A stretch of DNA of 64,000 nt from Panagrolaimus kolymaensis. Lineage: Eukaryota; Nematoda; Chromadorea; Rhabditida; Panagrolaimidae. The stretch covers positions 3,410,001 to 3,474,000 of the forward strand of contig JAJQJQ010000003.1 in assembly GCA_028622995.1 (NCBI GenBank). The letters are read 5' to 3'. Under the pieces are notes generated by a model. It saw nothing but the letters and a program-made list of their open reading frames with translations. It had not been told where the DNA came from and ran no database searches. The position numbers and the translations under genes were made by a program. Shown here one piece after another: positions 24,288 to 36,708 of this stretch (the first letter of the stretch is position 1; each line of letters starts with the position of its first letter).

Positions 24288-24845
24288 ATGGAAGAAAAAG
24301 ATTGCGAGTCAGCGCCAATAACAAGTAGAAGCTCATGCATTTTGATGCCAAAAAATGCCAAAAATTCATATAAGTTGGTTAAAAAAATCTCATTGCCCCA
24401 TTATTCTTCTTCAACGCTGTCAGTTAATATGCCGCTGTCAAGATCTTCGAGCTGTAAGAATTATCAAAAAGTGACATGGCAAAAAAGTTTTAGCTCAGAA
24501 TCAATAAACGGACAAATGAATCCATATCAATATTCAATAAGCGGCGTAAGTGTGAGAAAAATGTCTTTTTTATAACCTCGCTCAAAGTGTCTTATTTTTT
24601 AGAATTCAATTCCATATGAACCACAAATTGATTCAGCTAGCACTTTATGCTGTCAATTACTCAAACTTATTACATTTATATTTGCGTTTACTGTATTCAT
24701 ATTTTTTGCTCAAGGATTCATATATTTTCTGTATACAATGGCATGCAATAATGTCGCAACATCAAAAAATGTGACAACAACCAGTTCAATTACAGCTCGT
24801 CAAAGTATGCGAAATTTATTTGGACCTTCTGATGAACGACAATAA
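24288..24845 (+). CDS. Small single-pass membrane protein, orphan
   Basis: Two exons, 24288-24549 and 24602-24845, giving about 168 residues. A TTATTATAG acceptor ends 10 nt before the ATG, suggesting trans-splicing. The N-terminal 100 residues are Ser/Lys-rich and hydrophilic. One strong membrane segment follows (LITFIFAFTVFIFFAQGFIY), preceded by a CC pair (TLCCQLL). The short tail is Thr/Ser-rich (NVTTTSSITARQS). No homology is recognised. The long hydrophilic N-terminus without a signal peptide suggests type II topology. Confidence 0.68.
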
Positions 24846-25117
24846 AATACTTTAAGCAATTATATATATTTTTTTCCACGGGTAAGCAAATGCAGAAAAA
24901 CAAAACTCGTGAAACTTTTATTTTAGTTTACTTAAAGGTTACTTTTATTTTAAGGTCAATAATCATCAATTTTTGCCTTTCCATTGACGCTTTTTCATCA
25001 AGAAAATCCAGCAATTGTTCATTGAGTAAATAATCTAATGCAAGGTATTATGTGCAAGAATGAAATCAAAATAGGTCCAAATGACAACCGTTAATGTTCT
25101 AAAGTAAACATACTTTT

Positions 25118-25128
25118 TATATATAAAG
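25118..25128 (+). promoter_or_regulatory. TATA box of the Tyr/Gly repeat gene
   Basis: TATATATAAAG lies about 75-85 nt before ATG 25203. Confidence 0.55.
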
Positions 25129-25202
25129 TGAATATAAGAAATTGGTAACTTTTATATAAAAAAGTTTTATTTTATTGGAAAAGTTTCTACGCTTCGCTAA
25201 CT

Positions 25203-25738
25203 ATGAAGTATCTCATTTTATTAACCCTTTTTGTGGTTGCTGCATTTGGTTATAATCCTGCTATGATGACATCGAACACCTATCCTGGATCCAATGGTTA
25301 TCAAAACCAATATGCCTCCAATTCATATCCTGGATCTAATGGTTATCAAAACCAATATGACTCAAATTCTTATCCTGGATCCAATAGTGGCTACCAAACT
25401 CAATACCAAAATCCAAGTCAACCTATGCAATACCAAGATCAACAAGGCGGATATCAAACTCAAAGCAACCAAGGCTATCGCCGTCCCAATTATCAAAGTT
25501 TGTTTATTCCTTAAATTGCTTTTCTATTTAAGTGTTTTTAGATGGAATGATGTCTCCAGTTAATTATACTCCTTATCTTCAAACTCGCGGCGCCCCTATG
25601 TTTCCTCGAAGCCTTAATCCTCAAGAACAAGAAATGTCCATTCTTCCTTATCCTTCTCAATATACAAACCGCAACGATAATCAAGGTTTCAATAATGGCC
25701 AAAATCAAGGTCGCGCTCAACAACCAAATACCCTTTAA
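25203..25738 (+). CDS. Secreted Tyr/Gly/Asn/Gln repeat protein
   Basis: Two exons (25203-25498, 25542-25738) with a 43-nt intron; about 163 residues. The signal peptide is MKYLILLTLFVVAAFGYNPA. Three copies of a 14-residue repeat follow (SNTYPGSNGYQNQY, SNSYPGSNGYQNQY, SNSYPGSNSGYQTQ), then a Gln/Tyr-rich low-complexity part, and an exon 2 tail with PYLQTRGAPMFPRSLNPQ. No globular domain. Composition resembles Tyr-rich extracellular matrix or glue proteins; function is inferred only. Confidence 0.8.
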
Positions 25739-25855
25739 GTAATAATAATATTTTATTATATTTGTTATGCATACAATAATAAAAAAATGTAGCAAATGCA
25801 AATTTTTTACACGTTTACTCATTTTAAAACTGAAAAATACGTTGTATGCGCCAGC

Positions 25856-28800
25856 TTAAAGGCGAGGAATAGTATTTTTTGAATCGACTGCTTCAATTTG
25901 AATTAAAACTCTATTATATTCTAAAAAAAACCAAAAATATTAATTAAATTTAAATATCCTTTCAAACCTATTAGAGGTTGATAGTTTTCGTTTTCAAAAG
26001 TAAGGTTAACGAATAAATTTGTTATGTCAAAGCTTTGACCAACAGCAGTAAAACTAAAATTAATCATATGTTAAAAGGTTATATTAAATAATCAATTAAT
26101 TTTTACTTTACTAGAACATCACTCGAATTAACTTCACGCAATTTAACTGACGTATCTGAAGTAACATTAAAATCTAAGACCGTAAACTTTACATTCACTG
26201 AATTTGTAATATTGTAATAATCTTGGGTATAAGATTTGTAAATAGTTTCAATATCGTAAGAGGGTGAAATCCATAAAATTTTATCCGGAATTGAACTTAT
26301 CTCCCAAGTATTTCCCACGCTTTTCCATTTTAAAGTAACACCAGAATTTGGCGGAATATCAAATGTATAAAAAAGCGAAGTTATATATATTCTATTCCAA
26401 GTATTAAAACTGCTAAAAAATATAAGAAGAAAAACAAAAGGTTTGCAAATTTCATAAAAGGCAACCGGCCATTTACTTAATTAACTTACTTGAAATCACA
26501 TAAAAATCGCCCGGTACCACTATAAATTTTGGAAGATAAATTTTTTGAACTCGACCATATTTCAGATATAATTACCTGCTCGCCATTATAACCATTAAAG
26601 TCTAAAAGAAAAATGATTTTTTAAAAATTACTTTGTACTTCTTTACCAAAGTTAAATAACACGACAAATGGGCAATAACCTTTTTCATTCGCAACCATAG
26701 AAATACTCGGTTTATTTGAAGTCCAATAAACAACATTTTTCTTGAGATAACAATTTTTATTATGCTCTAAAACAAATTATTAGCTGAAATCCTTTCACTC
26801 ATTTCGGCATTTTTACCTTTAGTTACTCGAAAATACAGAGTAGAATTATGATGATCTCTCACAGAGTTATCTCCAATAACAGTTACTGATTTGTTAAATA
26901 TGAAACTCAATTCATCAGAAACCCTTAAATTTTAAGTAATTAGCACTTGTTATAATTTAAGTTTCCTTCGTAAAAAACAACATACGATGGTAATCCATTT
27001 CCATCTACCAAAAGATGGGTTAAATTTTCGTCGCTATAAAATATTAAATTTTTAAAACTTTGACAAAATACTTCTATGGAACTATTTTCTTCTACCTAAA
27101 AAATAATAACCAATGTAAAACCCCGGAAACAATAACAAAAAGAATGTCTCACAAATATTTCATCCAGCTTCACATTTATTAAGGAAAAAGCTATGATGTC
27201 CTTTAAGGCTAACTCGAAAGTGGGTTTTGCTTTTGTCAAAGTAATTTTTATAGGATTTGAAGAAGCTTAAAAATATAAATGATGAAAAAAAATAGTTGTT
27301 CAAAATACAATTTATTACTTTGTGCTTGTAAATCAAAGTTAAATTGTTTTTCCCCAAAAGTTAAAGGAGGATAAGAAATAAATTGTAAAACAAATGAACG
27401 TGAGCTTGAAACCATAATTACATTATAACTATACGTAAGCAAATTATTCACGAATACTATATCGTTTGAATACAATCTGGCTATATCATTTTCATAATAT
27501 CCTCCAGATTCTGGGGCATTGAAGGATAAACGAATATATTGTTGATTACAAGAAGAATCCAATTTTATCTATAGCGATAGAAAGCAAAATTTTGAAGATT
27601 TGATTGGTCATTAAAAAAATCTTACAGAAAAATTACAGCGAAGGTTACCGCAATAACGGTCAAAATTATCACCCATGACATCGAAGCTAATATAGTCATC
27701 GCATGGTACAGTTATATTCAATGGAATGCAATGACAAGCTGAAATAACATGCCTTCCGGATTGTTAAAAAAAAACAAAGAATTACGTTTTTCCCGAAAAT
27801 TAATTCTAAATCCATATTTTTGTACACTTCCGTCACTAATGAATTCCCATAATATGTTATCATTATATCCATTTTCATGAGCTTGTAAGTATAATATTCC
27901 CGTACTATATAAAAAATTTATTCAAATAGAGGAATAAAATATGAATTTTAATTTACTTACTCACTTTTCACTTCAATCCATTTATCACTCATATAAAAAC
28001 GTAATAAATCAACATTTTCTTCAATGTCATAAGTAACTGTCGATGCAAGAATTTGATTCTCCCATGGAATGGAAATATTAAATGCGCATTGGGCATTATT
28101 CATATATGAACCTCGATCTTGATCCATTCCATTACTGCACCAATACGTAGTTCCATCTTCATCATATACAATTGAACAATTCCCATCGACTAAATCTGAA
28201 ACTTTTTTAACAATAGTAAGATAACCTTGAAAATAATCTAATTCCCAAGTTGTTTTAAATTTGAATGTAATATATCTTTCATCAAAATAATATGGTATGG
28301 ATACATCTCTAAAACAAATATGTTTTTAAAGTTATGAGACAAATTAAAAATTGTTTTACATACGTGATGTTAACTGTTTGACCGTTAATATTAATTGCCG
28401 CTAAGATTGCAAATTTTTTGAAATATTTGGTTAAAACAAATTTAAATTTATATCCATATGGAGCAGCGAAACGCCAGCTACAATGTAAAAATGAAGTTAC
28501 ATTATATGTATTGCCATTATCTATAAATTCATCATAGTATGTGGAACTGAGATAAATTATTTCCGTTTCATCATTAAAAACATATGGATTTATATTGGCA
28601 ACCGATTCCAAGGGACATCCTTGACGCCAAGTATCAACTATAATCATGCCTTGAAATGCAAAACGACTATCCCATGTAAATTCAGTGTAATTTGTTATAC
28701 TTAAAAAACTTGGAAAACAAAAGGAACATCGTTGATGAAGAGGGCTTGAAAGAAATCTTTTTTGAAAATGTTAGATAACTTTGGAAGAAAACTTACTATG

Positions 28801-29327
28801 TAGCGTTAACAAATGTAAGAGTTCTAAAATATAGTTAATAATTCATTTAATTAAAAATTGGTAAAATTAAAAAAATACCCATCGAAATTGTTACCATTAT
28901 TAGTAATAACAAAGATTAAATGTAGATTCTAAAAATTATTCTATTGATTATTCAAAGTAACAGTGTTGAAAAAGTTTAAAAAATTTTTTTGGTAAGCTAG
29001 ATTTTATGTCGTTAGCCTACAACTTTTTTATGAATTTCAAGTGACTTTAGCTTTATGAAAGAAAATTAACTAATTATTTTAGACATTTGAAGATTTTGTC
29101 GTAAATGGAAAATTTGTTAATCTTCGTACCTCAAGATTTTGAACTTCGTTTACGGTGAAATTCATTGAACAAGAGCTAGAAGGAGGTTCCGGATAATTTA
29201 GAGATTCAATAAAAAATATTTCATCTGAAGGTAAATAAAATGGTTGGCTTGAATTACAAAACAATTTTTTTGCATCGTCTATAGCAATTAAGAAACAAGT
29301 AAAAATCATAAAACTATAATACTTCAT
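25856..29327 (-). CDS. Large secreted multi-CUB-like-domain protein
   Basis: At least 15 small exons with introns of about 45-70 nt. The start MKYYSFMIFTCFLIAID at 29327 is a signal peptide; the end is ...DSKNTIPRL, stop at 25856. Frame checks across most junctions are consistent. Repeated beta-rich, Cys-paired and heavily N-glycosylated modules are seen, such as FCNSSQPFYLPSDEI, WRQGCPLESVANINPYVF, IVYDEDGTTYWCSNGMD, CHCIPLNITVPCDDYISFDV and FDRYCGNLRCNFS. The pattern matches the CUB/CUB-like extracellular family, which is common in nematodes and often induced in the gut by infection. The exact number of domains and possible merging of two genes are uncertain. Confidence 0.7.
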
Positions 29328-30086
29328 TTTTCACCTGATGTTAGAAAGTGTAATGAAGAAAGAAGAATCGTTTTAACCTCCTTAAAAAAGGTTTTTTCAC
29401 CATATTTTAAGCTTCTTAAAACACAAATTTGAAATAAAGATGTTTGCACTGTGGGATTAAAAGGCTTATCTCTTTTATTGAAAATAATGTAGGCGATATT
29501 ACCGCCTTATCAACTCAACACCTTACGCGTTCTGAGCTTCATTAAGTCCGTTCAAAAAAAATTTACACCAAGCTCATTTTTACCTAAGAAGCTTTAGCTT
29601 ATATTGTCAATAGTTAATCTTTTTTGCCAACTTAATTGAAAAACTAAAACAAAAAAATCAGCTTGCGATGAATATATGTTTTGGAAGAAATTAATGCAGA
29701 GTTTTTATGGATGACACCTCCATTGTTTTTGAAGATGTATGGTACGATGCGGCAATAAATTTGTCGAAGAATTTCTTTGTCATTAATGGAATGATTGTTG
29801 TTTATGTTTGACTATAAACTAATTTGGCTTGATTTCATGTTTTTTCAACTTTATAGAATTATAATTTTTTTATTCACATATTTTACATTCATCGTTTTTT
29901 ATTTCTGCTCTATTTAGCACGTATTGACAAATCTTGTTTTTATTATTTTATGATTGCAATAACTGTGCAAGCTGTCACGGCGGTCACTACCCTGGTTATG
30001 ATGTAAAAGTTGTGAAAGGTATAATTGCTTTTGCAAAGTTTGAATAAAAACTGTAGTAATGTTCGATTTTTTATTCATTCATCAAT
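29328..30086. other. Intergenic
   Basis: No gene is seen. It separates divergent genes and includes their promoters. Confidence 0.45.
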
Positions 30087-30431
30087 ATGAGGATGCTTGA
30101 TTCTTTTTTGTTTGCAGTACTTTGTATCGCAACTTTGGCCTCAGCGCTTCCAGCAACTAAAGAAGCACCTAACCATGCTGCTGAACATCATAAACTTAAT
30201 GCCGTCATGACTCCTCCTGCTGGAATAGCAAATCAACCAATTATCCCCAAAGTGGTTTACCACAATCAAGCATTGGTATGTAAATCCTAAATTCTTTTTA
30301 TTTTTTAGATAAAGTTTTTTTAGAATGGTTTTCCTCGTGTTAAGCGTTCCATTATTAAACTCGATCACCGCAAAAATCATGAAAATGTTTATTCAATTGG
30401 CAGCGGCGAGCGTGGAATACGATATATCTAA
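30087..30431 (+). CDS. Putative small secreted or neuropeptide-like precursor
   Basis: Two exons (30087-30276, about 30325-30431), about 98 residues. A signal peptide (MRMLDSFLFAVLCIATLASA) is followed by a spacer (LPATKEAPNHAAEHHKLNAV) and, in exon 2, NGFPRVKR, a dibasic processing site. The released piece would start SIIKLDHRKNHENVYSIG and end GIRYI. No cysteines and no repeats. The layout fits a peptide precursor, but no known peptide family is recognised and there is no C-terminal amidation glycine, so this is tentative. Confidence 0.6.
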
Positions 30432-33400
30432 ATGGAATAGATTAAAATTTTCATTGAATTGATTTTCAAGCTTTGTGAATTATTTTTCAAATCATGCATA
30501 TTCTTTTCTTCTTTTGCAAAAATAAACCTGATTTTTATGAACTAAAACCGCTTAACACGCAATTTATTCGTTTATTTTTTTTAAATTTTCACATTTTTAT
30601 CTCTGCAGGAGGTTCTTTCTTGAAAGTTACATCTGTTTTATTGACAACCGGCTATGAAATCTGCTTCCCCATGAAAGAAGGTTCATTGACTTTACTCAAG
30701 GGCATTAAAAGCTTGATGATGACAGTTGCATATTTAATTTTCTCTTTGCCTTAATGAAATAATGCGTTTTCAAGGTTTATTTCAGCGATTTAGAACAATG
30801 TTTTTAAAGATTTTTCACATTAGAAAACAAAACACCTGTACAAATTTATTTTTTTGATCAAAGTGTTTTCATTTTTAAATTTTTTTAAAAACCTTTGTAA
30901 TGCGCATTTATTTTTTTTTTGATCTAAAGAAAATAAAATTTTATCTAATTTTTAGCGGTTCAATGCTTTCTTTTCCTCTTTATTCTTTTGTTAAATTTTT
31001 TTATTAAAACTAAAGCAAAGCTTTTACTTGCTTTTTTGAAAAATGACCTCTTTTAAAAACAAGTCTTTTTATTTTAGGCGATCAAACAAAGGCAAGCAAA
31101 AATAAAAAGCGATTAAGGCATGAGTCGCTTTGCCTTTTATGGCAGCAAATTTGCCGACTATCCATTTCAAAAAAAAAGAAGAAAAATTGACAGTATTTAC
31201 ATTTATTTTATTTCTTTGATTGTTGCAAATTTATTTAAACGATTCAATGAAGAATAAGAAATTGGCTTCTTTCTTTTTATCCTTTTCTCACGAACAATTG
31301 AATGCGGATATTCTAGTTTTATAGTATTTTTTAAATTCTTTATTATTCATGTCTATACTCTTAAATTCTCACCCACTTTACTTTCTTACGCAATACAATC
31401 AGGAAAGAAGAAAGCTTTGGAAACAATAAAATTAAAAAAATAACTCTCGTATTGGGATTGTGTCTTCTTTTCAATTTCTATTGAATGTATTTATTTTCTT
31501 TCTTTTTTTGTTGCGAGATTTGATGAGTGAGTGCCTTTTTAAGAGCGCGAAAATCGAGTGATGATGATGATGGTAGTGGTCAGCCTGCGCAACACCACTC
31601 TCCTCAATAATCAACAAGTCGTCACCCACCAACATCTTGTGATGAATTAAAAAATCCTGTTAATTGCGTGATTTTTTTTCAAAATCCTTTTTATATTTTT
31701 TCTTTAAAAATAAAAACGATTTTCATTTAAAACATTTATTTATATTTAAAAAGTGCCGAATAAAAAAGTCCTTGAAAAGAAAAAAATCATCGAAGTCATT
31801 AAACATGGAAACAGCAATACGATTTTGTGTCATTTCCGGCTAAAATTCAAGGACGCTATTTATTTATTTTTTATATTTCTTCTGAAGAATATTAGTTTTG
31901 ATTTAAAATCTCATTCATTGTCCATATGTTGTTATATTTATGTTATCTTTCCTTTTTATGCTTCATTAAAAATTTACCTTTCAACCTTGTGTTCTTAAAG
32001 AAAAAACAGCGCGTGCCATGTTTTTTTCTTCTTCTTGTACTCACAAAAGACCTTCTTTTTTTCTTGTGTTTTTTGACATTACAGCGGCGGCTCATCCCTT
32101 TAATGATTAGGCATTGGACCATAACGACCCATAAAGCAGCATGTAAGAACATGTAATTCCCGATGTTATGCTTGCTTTATTCATGAGACTTGTTGATTTT
32201 CATTGATTATTATTTTCTTATTTTTTTCTTTCATTTTTGATGTTAGTTTAGATAATAATTATTTAATCATAAAAAAAATTTAAGTTAAGTTTTTTTATTG
32301 GAAAAATTTAGGATGATTCAACTTTCCTGTTACGTTTATCGTTTTAGAAAAAAAGAACGGATGAGAAAATGACTTACTGACTGGAAGCAACTGATTAAAA
32401 CCAGCCATTTTCGTTTCCTTTAGTTCCTTTAGGGTTTTTTCTCGCATCAGAAACATAAGAAGAACGCGTCCAAAATTAATCCGCAAACAGCTGATTTGAT
32501 CGTTAAGCGTTTTTTTATAGAAAAAAATCTTTTATGCTGCTGCTTTTTTTTTTTGCAATTCTCTGGAACATAATGAGAAATACAAAGTTGTTTTTTTTAT
32601 TATCAAAAAATTAATTAGGAAAAAATCATGTAAAACACAAATGTCTTTTTTCTTTTCTTATCGCGTTTTTCCATCACCAGCTTAAGATATCAAATATGCC
32701 TTCGGGTAACAAAAATAAACTAATATTTCGATGCATGTTTTCAATAAGGACTTGATCTCATTTTTTTATTCTCGCAAGCCTTATCTTAATATCTTTTTAT
32801 GTATTTTTGGACCCAAAAATAAATGGTTAGAGAAGAAATTTTCAAGCTAAAGATTCGCAGCTCAAAAACTTTTTTATGATGATCAACTTTTACTTTTTCT
32901 GTTGTTACTCGTTTATTTTGTATCAAATTTCAATTTCCAATAAAGCAGTTAGCTTTGAGAAAAAAAATAATGGTTAATCTTTTATTGCTTCTTCCTGAAT
33001 CGTTCTTTTTTAATCTTTATTTCTTTTTCTTTTTATTTTCAAATTCAACTAGTAGGATATATATATATATATTTATATTTATATCGGCTGGTTCATTTCC
33101 ACTACCGGTGTGGCGATGAGAAAAAGGCTAATCTAATCGCTCGTTTTGACCCATGAAAAAAGAAGGAAGCCCATTGACACTTATCTACTTAATAAAAGCG
33201 ATGTGCGAGTTTCGCTTCCATGGATTATCTTTTTTTGGAAATGTGCACACTTTTAGTATTATTTTTAAAGGTTGTTTTCCTTTCCTTCTTATTTTTGCAA
33301 GCATTTTTTTTCATCCTTCCTTGATCTTTATTTTTTTTTCAAGTATAGAGCCAAAGTCAAGGACATTTAAAAGAGGTGGTTTAGCTTATTTGTTGATGGT

Positions 33401-36400
33401 CAAATAGAAGCTTAGAAGGAGAGAGATTAGAAGAAAAATGCAAATGCCGACACTGTGGGTGTCTAAATAAACTTTGAATAATTCTTTCTTTTTTTTGATT
33501 TTGTCTTTTTCCCAAAATAAAAAATTGGGGCGCAGCGAATGATGATGTTAAAAAGGTGGATTTCAATTTGTTTTTATGGTTCAAAAAATTATGATCGATC
33601 TCCTTTTTTATTTTTTATTTTATTTTATTTTAATGATGCACTTTTTCTTACAGACATTTTTCTTCGTTGTCGTATCAAATTTTATATATTCAACATGTTG
33701 ATGTAGATTTTTTTCTGGGAGAGGAAAAAATTTTGTTCCGGTATTTGATCCCATTTAGTAATAAAAAAAACGCTTTCTTAAGATACAAAAATAAAACGAA
33801 GAAGCGATTAATGCGGAAAGAAAAGACAAAGCTCTTGATCGCATTGTTTCTATTCTCTCTGTCTTTTCCACTTAATTATTCATCGAGGTTATTCATTTCT
33901 TAAATTGCATAATTTCGCTATTGTTTTGAGTCACTTGGAATTTTAGATTATTTTTAAATGGAAACATGAGGACAAATTTTTATATATTTGAATATTTTGA
34001 CATGATCTTGAAGCCCAGCCTCTAAGTCATTTTTCTCAAGATAGTGGGAAAATGGACTCGATATCATTCATTTTTTGAATATAGTTAGTTTCATGTTTTG
34101 ACACATTCCTGCCAAAAAATAAAAATAGGGAAGAAAAAAATTGAGATGGGGTTGTTTACATCATCATTGGATTTGGAAACTTTTTTCTTCCTTTTGCGGC
34201 ATAAAATTTTTCTTTTTTGCTTCCATTCCTTAATCCGGATAATAAACTTTGTTGGCATGCGCGCAAATATTTTTTCATGTTTTGTTTTTGGCAACGGTTT
34301 ATTTTCAAATTTTTCATGGCGCCATCATGAAGTTTTTTTGCTTACATATTTTTATCGCCATTCGAATAAGCATTAAAAAAAATTCAAAAAAAAGTTTCTC
34401 CCATTTTTTGCCGTTGCTTTTCGTATTTGCTTGTAATCAAATAAGTTCCCTAACTTTTTTGTTTCAATAAAAAAATCAACCCATGCCGCGAATGCTTCAC
34501 TCTTTTGTGCCATAACATTGTGAGACACATGTTTTAAGGAGTGTTAACTATACATGTCAATCACTTATATAACCTGAGAGTTTTTTCTTCTCTTTTTTTC
34601 CAACTCTTTAGTTTCTATCGGCGGCTAACATCCGCAAGCAAAAAGCTAATTATTGTGCGCATTGTCGAACATTTATTGCCTCTCCTTTTCTTTTACCCTT
34701 AAGTGTTGCATCCTCAATTGTGAAAACATAAGAAAAAACGAGTTAACTGCAGCGGCGATCTCAAAAGAAGACTTGCTGTTTCTTTTGTGTGAATCTCTCT
34801 TTTGTGTATTTGTTTGAAATAACGGCCTTTGAGGACTTTGGTTGAAACACCATTGGATTGAGTTAGTCAAAGAAAAAAAAACTAATATTACTTCAAAAAA
34901 TAAAAACTAAAAGTGATAATGTACAATACTTTTTCGTATCTTTTCAACAATCATTTTTTTGTGTTTTATTAGTCCAAAAAATGATAGTTTTATTGTCCTT
35001 TCAAAAACATATCCGAAAATCCTATTTACCCTCAGATCCTATAGCTGCTAATCTTTCGTGATCGACCGATATAATCGCAAGCGTCAAAGACCTTGTTCGA
35101 TCTTTTTTTGCCGCAAATTTTTTTTACATCTAATGATCGTTATTTCTTTGATCATCAAATTTTAGAAAAAAAGGGGCAGTTTTTTAGAAATGGAATTTTT
35201 TATTCAACTTAAAAAAATAGTTTGATTTTTTTTATCTTCTTCTTTCATGAATACCTTTCTCACTTTAAAGTTTAAACAATGGATTTAAAAAAAAGAAGGT
35301 TAAAATGATGACGATTTAAAGTGCGCAAAAATTTAGCAGAAAAAAAAAAGTTTTTTCAATTGCGGCAGATTCAATTCCGATAACATTTCTTATTTCAAGG
35401 CCATTGTTTTTTTTTTATAAAAACAATAAATAAATTTTTTTTAAAGTGAAAATTATGCCGCATGAGAAACTTTTTTTTCTGTAATGCTTTCATAGTCCTT
35501 GAGCTGAATGAATGTGTATTGTTTTTCTAGTTCATGCCACTATACCACTTCCCATTGCTCTTTTTTTACAATCGCATCATCGACCATAATTTTATGGAGC
35601 ATAGTGTAATAATCTGTCAATTATGTGCGAAAATATCTTTAAGGGAAATTGGCGTGATAGTTTGGAATATTTATGATCATAAATATTCTTTTCTTAAAAG
35701 CTGATTTAAAAAACTGATTTTATCTAAACTTTAAATTTAATCAACTTTACACTTGAATGCGGTATAATTTATTGTTTCGGAGTCCCTCCTTTTTTTCATT
35801 AAAAAAACTTTTCGTATGTTATTGTTTTGGCATTAATTTTCTTTTTATGCAATAAAAGGAGAAGATCACTAGCTTTTTAGCTTCTCATTAAAGGATCGTT
35901 TACTTTTTTATTTATGGTTTTTTTATTTCGCGATTCTACTGTTTCTTCCTTTTATTTCTTTCTTTATTTATCTGCCATTATAACTTTTTTCTTTAATTCT
36001 TCGGTAACGGTGATTCTTTGAGTTGATGATTGCGCCACCGGAATGAGCCATTGTTACGAAATGCCTCTCCTTCTATAAAAAATGTCACCTGAATGAATCC
36101 TTCCTGCTTTTTATTTTATTCCTTTTCAATCGGGCTAGTTTTTTGTTTTATTTAAAACCCTCTACTTTTTTGCGCCATTGTTTGATTTTTTTCTTTTGAC
36201 TTTGAATTAAAGTGAATATGCATGTAATGAAACCCAAAGTTTAATGTAACTTTTTTTCTGAGTCCTGAGAAAAGCAAATGTTGCAACACAAAGTCTACAG
36301 GGGGTCTGGTAGAAATGACCAAAACTTTGATCATCACCGCTTCTTTTCTTTAGTTTTCTGAGGATGTCATTGTCTTTCTTCTTTGCATAACACCTTACAT

Positions 36401-36708
36401 TAAACAATCACTTTTTTGTTTCTTGACCTTGTATAGAGCGGAAAGTAAAGAGCATATTTTAAATAGATTTTTTCCTTTTTTCCTTTATAAATAAAACCGA
36501 ACATCTATTTTTTTATGGCAAAATAAAATAAATTTAAAAAAGAAGAAGAAATTATCTCTATGGGTTATAAATTTTTATGACTTTGAACTTTCTCAAACAG
36601 CTAAAAATAACGTTTTTTTTTTAAAAACATTCGTGACCATTTGTTTTTGCAAAATAAAAAAGCAATAAAGCAAAAGTTCAAAAATTTTTAGAAAATAAAA
36701 CAACGATA
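30432..36708. other. 6.3-kb gene-free region
   Basis: The longest stretch without a supported gene. Sequence is A/T-rich with long homopolymers and a short (AT)n run near 33057-33075. All open frames are short, low-complexity and lack exon partners. It may hold regulatory DNA for the RING gene or unrecognised non-coding RNAs; I see no tRNA or snRNA hallmark. Confidence 0.5.

Noticed and set aside
33057..33080. (AT)n run
   Set aside because: A short simple repeat with no further structure.
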